From: Oscillospiraceae bacterium
GTDB lineage: Bacteria > Bacillota > Clostridia > Oscillospirales > Ruminococcaceae
Assembly (NCBI GenBank): GCA_012729855.1
Contig: JAAYCI010000024.1
Coordinates: 1 to 42,349 of the forward strand
Length of the DNA: 42,349 nt
Direction: 5' to 3'
In this document: positions 16,449-24,242 of the stretch, piece by piece
Numbering within the stretch: the first letter of the stretch is position 1
How the letters are laid out: each line of letters starts with the position of its first letter
Position numbers and translations under genes: made by a program
Notes under the pieces: generated by a model
Database searches by the model: none
What the model saw: the letters and a program-made list of their open reading frames with translations, nothing else
What the model was told of the DNA's origin: nothing

Positions 16449-17888
16449 ATGAGCAGAAAATTACCCGTGAGTGTGGCGCTGGCCATTACCATTATTGCCA
16501 TGACGGTGACATTTGCCATCACGTGGATCGTGTCTATGAACACCTTTGACAACACGGTGCGCAGTGTGACGCAGCTGCAGGCGCAGTACTCCAAGCTGGC
16601 CGAGATAGACACCTATGTGCGGGCCAACTACTATGGCGAGATTGACGACAACGCCCTGTTTGACCGTGTGGCCAGCGGCTACGTGACCGGCCTGGGCGAC
16701 CGCTACGGCGTGTACTACACCGAGCGGGAATACACCGAGCTGCAGAACATTGAGAATGGCACCCTGGTGGGCATAGGGCTGGAGATACTGCGCGAGACCG
16801 ACGGCACCTACCGCATTGTGCGGGTGTACGACGGCAGCGCCGCCGCCCGCGCCGGGGTGACGGCCGGCGGCGCCATTGTGCGGGTGGATGGCGTGGAGAC
16901 GCGCGAGCTGGCCGGCCTGAGCGCCCTGAAGAGCCTGCTGCGGGGCGAAGAGGGCACCGAGCTGGCGCTGCATTGTGTGTACGACGTGGTGGAGGAGAAG
17001 GACTTCACCATCCGGCGCATCGCCTTTACCACGCCCACCGTGGAGAGCCAGATTTTGGGCGACTATGCGTATATCCGCATCAGTGCCTTTGGGCCGAACA
17101 CCTACACCGACTTTGACTATGCCGTGCGCCTGGCGCAGGCGGCCGAGGTGAAGGGCCTGGTGTTTGACGTGCGAAACAACAACACCGGCGCTGCCCGCTA
17201 CACCCGCGACATTATAGACATGCTGTGCCCGCAGGCCACGGTGGCCCGGCGCGAAAACCGCAACGGCACCACCACCGTGCTGATTACCAGCGACGAAAAC
17301 GCCGTGGAACTGCCCATGGTGGTGCTGGTGAACGGCGGCACCGGCGGCATGGCCGAGCTGTTTGCCGTGAGCGTGCGGGATTTATGCGGCGGGCAGATAG
17401 TGGGCACCCGTACCATGGGGCACGGCACCCTGCAGTCGTCCCCACAGCGGCTGAGCGACGGCTCGGCCATTTCGGTGACCTATGCCAAGCTGCTGACCAG
17501 CACCGGCGAAAGCTTTGACCTGGTTGGCGTAACGCCGGGCATTGAGGTGGACGGCACCAACATTACCGAGACGATGCTGCTGAACCCGAATCCCGCCAGC
17601 GATACCCAGATATACCGCGCGCTGGAGGTGGCCCGCAGCATGGTGCTGGCCACCGGGGCCGACGCGGGCACCATCGACGTGGGGCAGGGCAGCGGCGTGG
17701 ATGCCTCTGACACCAGCGACGCCAGCGGCACGGGCGACGGCAGTGAGACCAGCGACGGCAGCGACGCCTCCGACACCGGGGACGAGAGCGGCGGGGATGC
17801 CTCGGCCAGTGACGACAGTGGCGCCGAGAGCGACGACAGCGGCGATGACAGCGACAGCAGCACCGCCGACAGCAGCACCAGCGGATGA
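16449..17888 (+). CDS. S41 (C-terminal processing peptidase)-family pseudoenzyme, membrane anchored
   Basis: 479-residue protein with one N-terminal membrane helix (about residues 8-29), a PDZ domain (GIGLEILRETDG to GAIVRVDGVETREL) and an S41 fold. The catalytic motifs are altered: the usual N-E-G-S-A-S-A-S-E reads NGGTGGMAE (residues 295-303), with Gly at the nucleophile position, and the usual G-K-G lysine site reads MGHGTLQ (His325). The family signature LRNNPGG reads VRNNNTG. A scaffold or regulator role is therefore more likely than proteolysis. The C-terminal 65 residues are almost only Ser, Asp, Gly, Thr and Ala. It follows ftsX after repeat copy 1, and its stop overlaps the next start (ATGA). 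Confidence 0.85.
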   Translation: MSRKLPVSVALAITIIAMTVTFAITWIVSMNTFDNTVRSVTQLQAQYSKLAEIDTYVRANYYGEIDDNALFDRVASGYVTGLGDRYGVYYTEREYTELQNIENGTLVGIGLEILRETDGTYRIVRVYDGSAAARAGVTAGGAIVRVDGVETRELAGLSALKSLLRGEEGTELALHCVYDVVEEKDFTIRRIAFTTPTVESQILGDYAYIRISAFGPNTYTDFDYAVRLAQAAEVKGLVFDVRNNNTGAARYTRDIIDMLCPQATVARRENRNGTTTVLITSDENAVELPMVVLVNGGTGGMAELFAVSVRDLCGGQIVGTRTMGHGTLQSSPQRLSDGSAISVTYAKLLTSTGESFDLVGVTPGIEVDGTNITETMLLNPNPASDTQIYRALEVARSMVLATGADAGTIDVGQGSGVDASDTSDASGTGDGSETSDGSDASDTGDESGGDASASDDSGAESDDSGDDSDSSTADSSTSG

Positions 17889-18688
17889 GCGGCGCGCCCG
17901 AGGCCGCGGCGGGGCTGAGCGCCTCGGTGGTGATGTACGGCGGCGCCGACGAGGTGCACCAGTGCCTGGAGAGCCTGGCGGCGCATACCGCCGGCGGAAA
18001 CCCCGCCGGAAGCCTGGCGCTTTACCTGGTGGACAATGCCTCGCCCGGCGGGGCGCTGGACGCGCTGAAAGCGCAAGGGGTGCCAGAGGGCACCACCGTG
18101 CTGGAGTTGCCCCAGAACCGGGGCTATGGCGCGGGGCACAACGCGGTGCTGCCCCTGCTGAAAAGCCGCTACCACGTGGTGTCCAACCCGGATATCCTGC
18201 TGCGGGACGACGCTATTGGGGCCATGGCCGCCTGGATGGACGACCACCCCGACGTGGTGATGGCCTGCCCACGGCTGCTTTTCCCCGACGGGCGGGAACA
18301 ACATATTGCCAAGCGGCGGCCAGCGCTGTTGCCGCTTTTGGCCCGGCAGCTGAGGCTGGGGTTTTTGAAGAAGTATGAAGACCACTACCTGATGCGGGAT
18401 GAGGACCTTTCCCGGCCGGTGGATGTAGCATTTTGCAGCGGTTCGTTTTTTATGGTGCGCACCGAGGTTTTTCGCCGGATGGGCGGTTTTGACGAGGGGT
18501 ACTTCATGTATGTGGAGGACGCCGACATTACCCAGAAGGCGCTGCACTATGGCCGGGCGGTTTTTTTGCCCCAGGTGGCGGTAACCCACGCCTGGCACCG
18601 CGACGCCCACCGGCGGCCCAGGCAGTTTTGGTGGCAGGTACGCAGCATGCTGCGGTACTTTGGAAAATGGGGCTTCAGGCTCCGATAA
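17885..18688 (+). CDS. Glycosyltransferase family 2 (rhamnosyltransferase-like)
   Basis: 267-residue cytoplasmic enzyme with a GT-A fold, probably transferring a sugar to a cell-wall polysaccharide precursor. Visible parts: [11 protein letters not shown] (nucleotide-sugar binding), [11 protein letters not shown], the NPD motif standing for DXD (VVSNPDILL), [10 protein letters not shown], and [16 protein letters not shown] with the likely catalytic acidic residues. This pattern is typical of WbbL/RfbF-type rhamnosyltransferases. The gene is directly followed by rmlA, rmlD and rmlB, which make dTDP-rhamnose, so a rhamnosyl donor is a reasonable inference. It overlaps the S41-like gene by four bases and has no membrane segment. 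Confidence 0.85.
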   Translation: MSGAPEAAAGLSASVVMYGGADEVHQCLESLAAHTAGGNPAGSLALYLVDNASPGGALDALKAQGVPEGTTVLELPQNRGYGAGHNAVLPLLKSRYHVVSNPDILLRDDAIGAMAAWMDDHPDVVMACPRLLFPDGREQHIAKRRPALLPLLARQLRLGFLKKYEDHYLMRDEDLSRPVDVAFCSGSFFMVRTEVFRRMGGFDEGYFMYVEDADITQKALHYGRAVFLPQVAVTHAWHRDAHRRPRQFWWQVRSMLRYFGKWGFRLR

Positions 18689-18713
18689 GCACTTTGGTCT
18701 GAGAGGTTTTGGG

Positions 18714-19592
18714 ATGAAAGGAATTGTTCTGGCCGGGGGCGCCGGCACGCGGCTTTACCCCTCCACCATTGCGGTGAGCAAGCAGATATTGACGGTGTAC
18801 GACAAGCCGATGATCTACTACCCGGTGTCTACGCTGATGCTGGCGGGCATCCAGGATATTTTGATTATCTCCACGCCCGACGACCTGCCGTGCTTTGAGC
18901 GGCTGTTTGGCAGCGGCGAGGCGCTGGGGGTGCGCTTTACCTACGCGGTGCAGGACGCCCCGCGCGGCCTGGCCGACGCCTTTATTGTGGGCGAAAGCTT
19001 TATTGGTGACGACAATGTGTGCCTGGTGCTGGGGGATAATATCTTCCACGGCTACGGCTTTACCGAACGGCTGCACAACGCCGCCGCCCGCAAAACCGGT
19101 GCCACTATTTTTGGCTACCACGTGGCCAACCCCGACGAATTTGGCGTGGTGGAGTTTGACGACGACGGGAAGGTGTTGTCGCTGGAGGAAAAGCCGGCGG
19201 CGCCCAAAAGCAACTACGCGGTGCCGGGGCTGTATTTTTACGACAACCGGGTGGCCGGCATTGCCAAGGCGGTGAAGCCCAGCGCCCGGGGCGAAATAGA
19301 GATTACCAGCGTGAACAACGCTTACCTTGAAATGGGTGAGCTGAACGTGGAGCTGTTTGGCCGTGGCATGGCCTGGCTGGACACCGGCAACCACCGCGCC
19401 ATGCTGGCCGCGGCCAATTTTGTGGAGGCGGTGCAGACCCGGCAGGGGCTGTACATTGCGTGCCTGGAAGAAATTGCCTACCGGCAGGGGTTTATTAGCC
19501 GGGACAAGCTGCTGGAAACAGCTGCCCGGCTGGACAAGACCGAATATGGGCAATATCTGCACCACATAGCCGAGACGGTGGTGCGGCACTGA
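18714..19592 (+). CDS. rmlA: Glucose-1-phosphate thymidylyltransferase
   Basis: 292-residue enzyme for the first step of dTDP-L-rhamnose synthesis (glucose-1-phosphate plus dTTP). The N-terminal [14 protein letters not shown] nucleotide-binding loop, [28 protein letters not shown] and the C-terminal TEY..YL region are all typical. The start is ATG 18714; the upstream site is weak (GAGAGG), and translation may be coupled to the GT2 gene 25 bases upstream. rmlD follows after 25 bases. Confidence 0.94.
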   Translation: MKGIVLAGGAGTRLYPSTIAVSKQILTVYDKPMIYYPVSTLMLAGIQDILIISTPDDLPCFERLFGSGEALGVRFTYAVQDAPRGLADAFIVGESFIGDDNVCLVLGDNIFHGYGFTERLHNAAARKTGATIFGYHVANPDEFGVVEFDDDGKVLSLEEKPAAPKSNYAVPGLYFYDNRVAGIAKAVKPSARGEIEITSVNNAYLEMGELNVELFGRGMAWLDTGNHRAMLAAANFVEAVQTRQGLYIACLEEIAYRQGFISRDKLLETAARLDKTEYGQYLHHIAETVVRH

Positions 19593-19617
19593 ACAGCCCA
19601 ACGAAAGGGTGAGAGCC

Positions 19618-20508
19618 TTGCGGATACTGATAACCGGTGCGGCCGGGCAGCTGGGTACCGAGCTGTGCCACCAGCTGGAGATGGGCCGCTGTGCGCTGGG
19701 GCCGCTGCCCGCGCAGCTGCGGGGGGCCGAGGTGACACCCGTGGACTTGCCGGATGCGGACCTGACAAAGCATGCCGGGGCCGACATGCTGCTGCGGCGC
19801 TATACGCCCGACGTGGTGATAAACTGCGCGGCCTTTACCCAGGTGGACCTGGCCGAGAGCGAGCCGGACGCCGCCTTTGCCGCCAACGCCCTGGCCGCGC
19901 GCAACCTGGCCATGGCGTGCGAGGTGGCCGGCGCCAAGCTGGTGCATATTTCCACCGATTATGTTTTCAGTGGGGACAGCGCGCGCGCCTACGCCGAGAC
20001 CGACCTGCCGTGCCCGGCGTCGGTGTACGGCGAGACCAAGCTGCTGGGCGAGCAGTATGTGCGCGACTTCTGCTGCCGGTGGTTTATTGTGCGCACGGCC
20101 TGGCTGTATGGCCGCACGGGCGGTAACTTTGTGAAAACTATGCTGAAGCTGACCGCTGAAAACGACAGCGTGAAGGTGGTGAACGACCAGCGGGGCAACC
20201 CCACCAACGCCGAGGACCTGGCCTACCACCTGCTGCTGCTGGCCGCCACCGAGGAGTATGGCCTGTACCACTGCACCGGCAACGGCGTTTGCAGCTGGTA
20301 TGAGTTTGCCAGCGAGATTGCGCGCCTGGCCGGCCACAGCGCCGAAATGATACCCTGCACCACCGCCGACTTCCCGCGCCCGGCCAAGCGCCCCGCCAAC
20401 AGCGCGCTGGAGCACCGGATGCTGCGGCTGACGGTGGGCGACCACATGCGGCACTGGCAGGACGCTTTGGCCGACTATATAAGCGAGATGGGGCATGACA
20501 CGGCATGA
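19618..20508 (+). CDS. rmlD: dTDP-4-dehydrorhamnose reductase
   Basis: 296-residue short-chain dehydrogenase that carries out the last, NAD(P)H-dependent step to dTDP-L-rhamnose. The N-terminal ILITGAAGQLG dinucleotide fold, CAAFTQVDLAES, ISTDYVFSG and the catalytic Tyr-x3-Lys in SVYGETKLLGE are visible. I chose the TTG at 19618, which gives the usual N terminus MRILITG and sits about ten bases after AAAGGG; the in-frame GTG at 19609 directly abuts that site. The stop overlaps the rmlB start (ATGA). Confidence 0.92.
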   Translation: MRILITGAAGQLGTELCHQLEMGRCALGPLPAQLRGAEVTPVDLPDADLTKHAGADMLLRRYTPDVVINCAAFTQVDLAESEPDAAFAANALAARNLAMACEVAGAKLVHISTDYVFSGDSARAYAETDLPCPASVYGETKLLGEQYVRDFCCRWFIVRTAWLYGRTGGNFVKTMLKLTAENDSVKVVNDQRGNPTNAEDLAYHLLLLAATEEYGLYHCTGNGVCSWYEFASEIARLAGHSAEMIPCTTADFPRPAKRPANSALEHRMLRLTVGDHMRHWQDALADYISEMGHDTA

Positions 20509-21563
20509 AGAATATACTGGTTACCGGCGGCGCCGGGTTTATTGGCTCCAATTTTATTTTGTACATGCTGAAAAACCACCGGGATATCCGCCTGGTGAAT
20601 TTGGATTTGCTGACCTACGCCGGCAACCTGGAGAACCTGCGCAGTGTGGAGGGCGATGGGCGGCATATCTTTGTGCAGGGCGACATTGGCGCGCAGGCGC
20701 TGGTGGCCGAGCTGTTTGAAAAATACGACATTGACTCGGTGGTGCACTTTGCGGCCGAGAGCCATGTGGACCGCAGCATAGAAGACCCCGGCGTGTTTGC
20801 CCAAACCAACGTGCTGGGCACACTGAACCTGCTGGGCTGCGCCCGGGCCGCCTGGGAAAACGCCGACGGCAGCTGGCGGGAAGGCGTTAAGTTCATCCAG
20901 GTGGGCACCGACGAGGTGTACGGCAGCCTGGGCGCCACCGGCTTTTTTACCGAGGAGACGCCTCTGGACCCGCACTCGCCTTACTCTGCCAGCAAGGCGG
21001 CGGCCGACCTGTTTGTGGCCGCCTGGCATGACACCTACGGCCTGCCGGCTTGCATCACACGGTGCAGCAATAATTATGGGCCTTACCAGTTCCCTGAAAA
21101 GCTGATACCGCTGATGATTCACAACGCCTGCAACAGGCAGGCGCTGCCGGTGTACGGCGACGGCCTGAACGTGCGCGACTGGCTGTATGTGGAGGACCAC
21201 TGCCGCGCCATTGACCTGGTGCTGCAAAAGGGCACGCCGGGCGAGGTATACAACGTGGGCGGGCACAACGAGCGCACCAATATCACCATTGTGAGGGAGA
21301 TTATTGCGCTGGTGCACGACAAGGTGGACCCCGCGGTGGACGAGCGCCTGATACGCTACGTGGCCGACCGCAAGGGCCACGACCGCCGCTATGGCATAGA
21401 CCCCGAGAAGATAGGCCGCGAACTGGGGTGGCGACCACTGGTGCCCTTTGAAAAGGGCATAGAGATGACCGTGGACTGGTACCTGCAAAACGCCGACTGG
21501 CTGCGCGATGTGACCAGCGGCGCGTACCTGGATTACTACGATAAAATGTATTCGGGAAGATAG
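20505..21563 (+). CDS. rmlB: dTDP-glucose 4,6-dehydratase
   Basis: 352-residue extended short-chain dehydrogenase that makes dTDP-4-keto-6-deoxyglucose. The N-terminal TGGAGFIGSNF NAD-binding loop, HFAAESHVDRSI, GTDEVYGSL (active-site region), the catalytic Tyr-x3-Lys in SPYSASKAAAD, and RCSNNYGPYQFPEKLIP are all present. It overlaps rmlD. The epimerase gene rmlC, needed between the RmlB and RmlD reactions, is not in this window. The TAG stop is the first point of repeat copy 2. Confidence 0.95.
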   Translation: MKNILVTGGAGFIGSNFILYMLKNHRDIRLVNLDLLTYAGNLENLRSVEGDGRHIFVQGDIGAQALVAELFEKYDIDSVVHFAAESHVDRSIEDPGVFAQTNVLGTLNLLGCARAAWENADGSWREGVKFIQVGTDEVYGSLGATGFFTEETPLDPHSPYSASKAAADLFVAAWHDTYGLPACITRCSNNYGPYQFPEKLIPLMIHNACNRQALPVYGDGLNVRDWLYVEDHCRAIDLVLQKGTPGEVYNVGGHNERTNITIVREIIALVHDKVDPAVDERLIRYVADRKGHDRRYGIDPEKIGRELGWRPLVPFEKGIEMTVDWYLQNADWLRDVTSGAYLDYYDKMYSGR

Positions 21564-21715
21564 GGCCCTTTAGGGCAAAATTTGGCTCGCATAGCAGCAT
21601 CCAGTTCATCGCGTGATGCTGGGGCGAACAAATTCTTCCGCGCCCGGTTATGGGGTGCCCCAATGGGGAGCGCACCAGAACCGCAAGAGGCGGCAGTATG
21701 CCGCCGAGGCGTGGG
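21563..21715 (+). repeat. TAG-abutting structured repeat, copy 2 (rmlB / proB)
   Basis: Starts on the last base of the rmlB stop. GGGC (21563-21566) can pair with GCCC (21642-21645), AAAATTTG (21577-21584) with CAAATT and bases after it (21629 on), and TCGC (21587-21590) with GCGA (21624-21627). The apical part is its own hairpin, CAGCATC (21595-21601) with GATGCTG (21615-21621). The second module is CCGCAAGA (21681-21688), the hairpin GGCGGC-AGTAT-GCCGCC and GAGGCGTGGG (21706-21715). The proB start follows 39 bases later. Confidence 0.85.
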
Positions 21716-21754
21716 ATAGACGCTGCCTATCTCCCGCTGTTTGGAGGCATAAAA

Positions 21755-22543
21755 ATGCGGGTTGTGATTAAACTGGGCACCTCTACGGTGACCCACGCCA
21801 CCGGGCACCTGAACATTCGCCGGGTGGAACTTTTGTGCAAAACACTGGCCGATTTGAAAAACGCCGGGCACGAGGTGATCATGGTGTCCAGCGGGGCCAT
21901 TGCAATGGGCGTGGGCAAGCTGCGCCTGCCGGGCCGGCCCGAGGATATTCCAGGCCGGCAGGCGGCGGCCGCGGTGGGCCAATGTGAGCTGATGTATACC
22001 TACGACCGGCTTTTTGGCAAATACAACCACACGGTGGCGCAGCTGCTGCTTACTGCCGATGATATCCACCAGGAGGACCGCCGCCACAACGTGATGGCCA
22101 CCCTGACGCGTCTTTTGGACTTTGGGGCCATTCCCGTAATAAACGAGAACGACACCGTGGCCACCGCCGAGCTGGAGGGCGGGGTGATTGGCGACAACGA
22201 TACCTTAAGCGCCGAGGTGGCGGTGTTTGTAAAAGCAGACCTTTTGGTGCTGCTGACAGACATTCCCGGCCTGTTTACCGCCGACCCCCGCACCGACCCC
22301 GCCGCCAAACTGGTACCGCTGGTGACCGAGCTGACGGACGAGCTGGTGGCCTCGGCCGGCGGGGCGGGCAGCGACTTTGGTACCGGCGGCATGAAGACCA
22401 AGCTGGACGCGGCGCGCCTTTTGCAGCCGCATGGCATCAACATGGTGATTACCAACGGGCAGAACCCGGAGTCGCTGTACGACGTGGTGGCCGGCATGCC
22501 GGTGGGCACCCGGTTTGCTTTTCGGAAACCGACGCAGGTGTAG
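21755..22543 (+). CDS. proB: Glutamate 5-kinase (short form, without PUA domain)
   Basis: 262-residue amino-acid kinase that phosphorylates glutamate in the first step of proline synthesis. VVIKLGTSTVT, VSSGAIAMGVGKL, INENDTVA, LLTDIPGLFTADPRTDP and GTGGMKTKLDAA follow the family order. The protein ends after the kinase domain and lacks the C-terminal PUA domain of the E. coli enzyme, as in a number of Firmicutes. GGAGG precedes the ATG by about eight bases. It is preceded by repeat copy 2 and followed after 69 bases by proA, forming a proline operon. proC is not in the window. Confidence 0.93.
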   Translation: MRVVIKLGTSTVTHATGHLNIRRVELLCKTLADLKNAGHEVIMVSSGAIAMGVGKLRLPGRPEDIPGRQAAAAVGQCELMYTYDRLFGKYNHTVAQLLLTADDIHQEDRRHNVMATLTRLLDFGAIPVINENDTVATAELEGGVIGDNDTLSAEVAVFVKADLLVLLTDIPGLFTADPRTDPAAKLVPLVTELTDELVASAGGAGSDFGTGGMKTKLDAARLLQPHGINMVITNGQNPESLYDVVAGMPVGTRFAFRKPTQV

Positions 22544-22612
22544 GGGCGCGGGGCGCCTTCTGCCGCTTCCCTTGCACGCATGCACACCCCCGACAGAGAA
22601 AGGCGGAAAGAT

Positions 22613-23854
22613 ATGAGCGAACAGATTACCGCATTGCTGCAGCGGGCCCAGGCGGCAAAGCCGCTGCTGGCCGCGCTGGACGAGGGCCAGCGCAACCGCC
22701 TGCTGGAGGCGATGGCCGCGGCCCTCCTGCTGCATAAGGACACCATTATCGCGGCCAACGAAAAGGACCTGGTGAACGCCAGGGGGCGTATCAGCGAGGT
22801 GATGCTGGACCGGCTGCGGCTGGACGAGAGCCGCATTGCCGGCATGGCGCAGGGCCTGTTGGACGTGGTGGCCCTGAAAAGCCCGCTGGGCATGGTGGAG
22901 AGTGAAGTGAAACGCCCCAACGGGCTGGTGATTCGCAAAGTGCGGGTGCCGGTGGGCGTGATTGCCATCATCTACGAAAGCCGGCCCAACGTAACCAGCG
23001 ACGCGGCGGCCCTGTGCCTGAAAAGCGGCAACGTGTGCGTGCTGCGGGGCGGCAGCGACGCGATATTATCGAACACGGCGATAGCCGAGGCGCTTAGGGC
23101 GGGGCTGGTGGCCGCCGACGGCCCGGCCGACGCCGTGCTGCTGGTGGAGGACACCACCCACGCCGGCGCCGGGCAGCTGATGGAAGCCCGCGGGCTGGTG
23201 GATTTGCTGATACCCCGCGGCGGCCCCGGGCTGATACGCGCGGTGGTGGACGGCGCCCGCGGCGTGCCGGTGATTGAGACCGGCACCGGCATCTGCCATA
23301 TTTATGTGGACGCCGAGGCCGACCTTGACATGGCGGCGTCGATTTTGTATAATGCCAAAACCAGCCGGCCCAGCGTGTGCAACGCCGCCGAGGTGTGCCT
23401 GGTGCATGCCGGCGTGGCCGAGCGCTTTTTGCCCATGGCCGCCGGTGTGCTGGCCCCCCAGGTGGAACTGCGGCTGGACGAACGGGCTAAGCGTATCATT
23501 GACGGGACGCCCGCCGGGCCGGACGATTTTGACACCGAGTACAACGATTTTATCCTGGCGGTGGGCGTGGTGGACAGCACACCGGCGGCCATTGAGCACA
23601 TCAACACCCACTCCACCGGGCACAGCGACGCGATCATTACCGCGAATGCCGCCACCGCCGCCGCCTTTACCGCCGCGGTGGACAGCGCGGCCGTTTACGT
23701 GAACGCCAGCACCCGCTTTACCGACGGCGGGGAGTTTGGCCTGGGGTGCGAGATGGGCATCTCCACCCAAAAGATAGGCGCGCGCGGCCCCATGGGCCTG
23801 TACGAGCTGACCAGTTACAAGTACGTGGTGCAGGGTAACGGGCAAGTGCGGTAG
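22613..23854 (+). CDS. proA: Glutamate-5-semialdehyde dehydrogenase (gamma-glutamyl phosphate reductase)
   Basis: 413-residue NADPH-dependent enzyme for the second step of proline synthesis, converting glutamyl phosphate to glutamate semialdehyde. The aldehyde-dehydrogenase fold is clear: VPVGVIAIIYESRPNVTSDAAALCLKS, LRGGSDA, the catalytic cysteine in RPSVCNAAE (about Cys256), HSTGHSDAI, NASTRFTDGGEFGLGCEMGISTQK, and the ending ELTSYKYVV. AAGGCGGAAAG precedes the ATG. The TAG stop is the first point of repeat copy 3. Confidence 0.95.
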   Translation: MSEQITALLQRAQAAKPLLAALDEGQRNRLLEAMAAALLLHKDTIIAANEKDLVNARGRISEVMLDRLRLDESRIAGMAQGLLDVVALKSPLGMVESEVKRPNGLVIRKVRVPVGVIAIIYESRPNVTSDAAALCLKSGNVCVLRGGSDAILSNTAIAEALRAGLVAADGPADAVLLVEDTTHAGAGQLMEARGLVDLLIPRGGPGLIRAVVDGARGVPVIETGTGICHIYVDAEADLDMAASILYNAKTSRPSVCNAAEVCLVHAGVAERFLPMAAGVLAPQVELRLDERAKRIIDGTPAGPDDFDTEYNDFILAVGVVDSTPAAIEHINTHSTGHSDAIITANAATAAAFTAAVDSAAVYVNASTRFTDGGEFGLGCEMGISTQKIGARGPMGLYELTSYKYVVQGNGQVR

Positions 23855-24193
23855 GGCGGGCCCGAAGGGCAAAATTTGGCTCGCATAGCAGTGTTTAATC
23901 CCCATCATAAAAGTTTGGGCGAACAAATTTTCCCGCGCCCGGCGAACCAAACGGCGAAGCCGCGCAGTGTGAGCCGCAAGAGCGAACGGAGTGAGCGAGG
24001 CGTGGGTGAGAGCTACCCAACTACACCAAGCTTGAGGCGAGCGCCCCCGCACAATGGCTGCGCACCAGAACCGCAAGACTGCGCCCCGCAGGGCGCGTTT
24101 CGAGCGCAACCAAGCGCAGCGAGGCACTTGGCGCGAGATGCGGCAGTATGCCGCCGAGGCGTGGGTGTAAGCTTCCCAGCTGCACCAAGCTTG
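23854..24193 (+). repeat. TAG-abutting structured repeat, copy 3 (expanded, proA / next gene)
   Basis: Fills most of the 388-base gene-free gap. AAAATTTG (23871-23878) pairs with CAAATTTT (23924-23931), and TCGC (23881-23884) with GCGA (23919-23922). The second module occurs twice: CCGCAAGA at 23974 with GAGGCGTGGG at 23997, and CCGCAAGA at 24071 with GAGGCGTGGG at 24156, the latter enclosing extra nested hairpins. A 24-base tail is also repeated (24011-24034 and 24170-24193, 21 of 24 identical). The next gene starts 49 bases after the second tail. Confidence 0.8.
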
Positions 24194-24242
24194 GGACGCG
24201 CATACCTTGCAAGCCCAATCGCACATTCTGAAAGGATAAAAA

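Noticed and set aside
17690-17885. Short tandem repeats that might suggest a CRISPR or VNTR locus
   Set aside because: They are in-frame Ser/Asp/Gly codons of the S41-like protein's tail, without regular repeat-spacer order.
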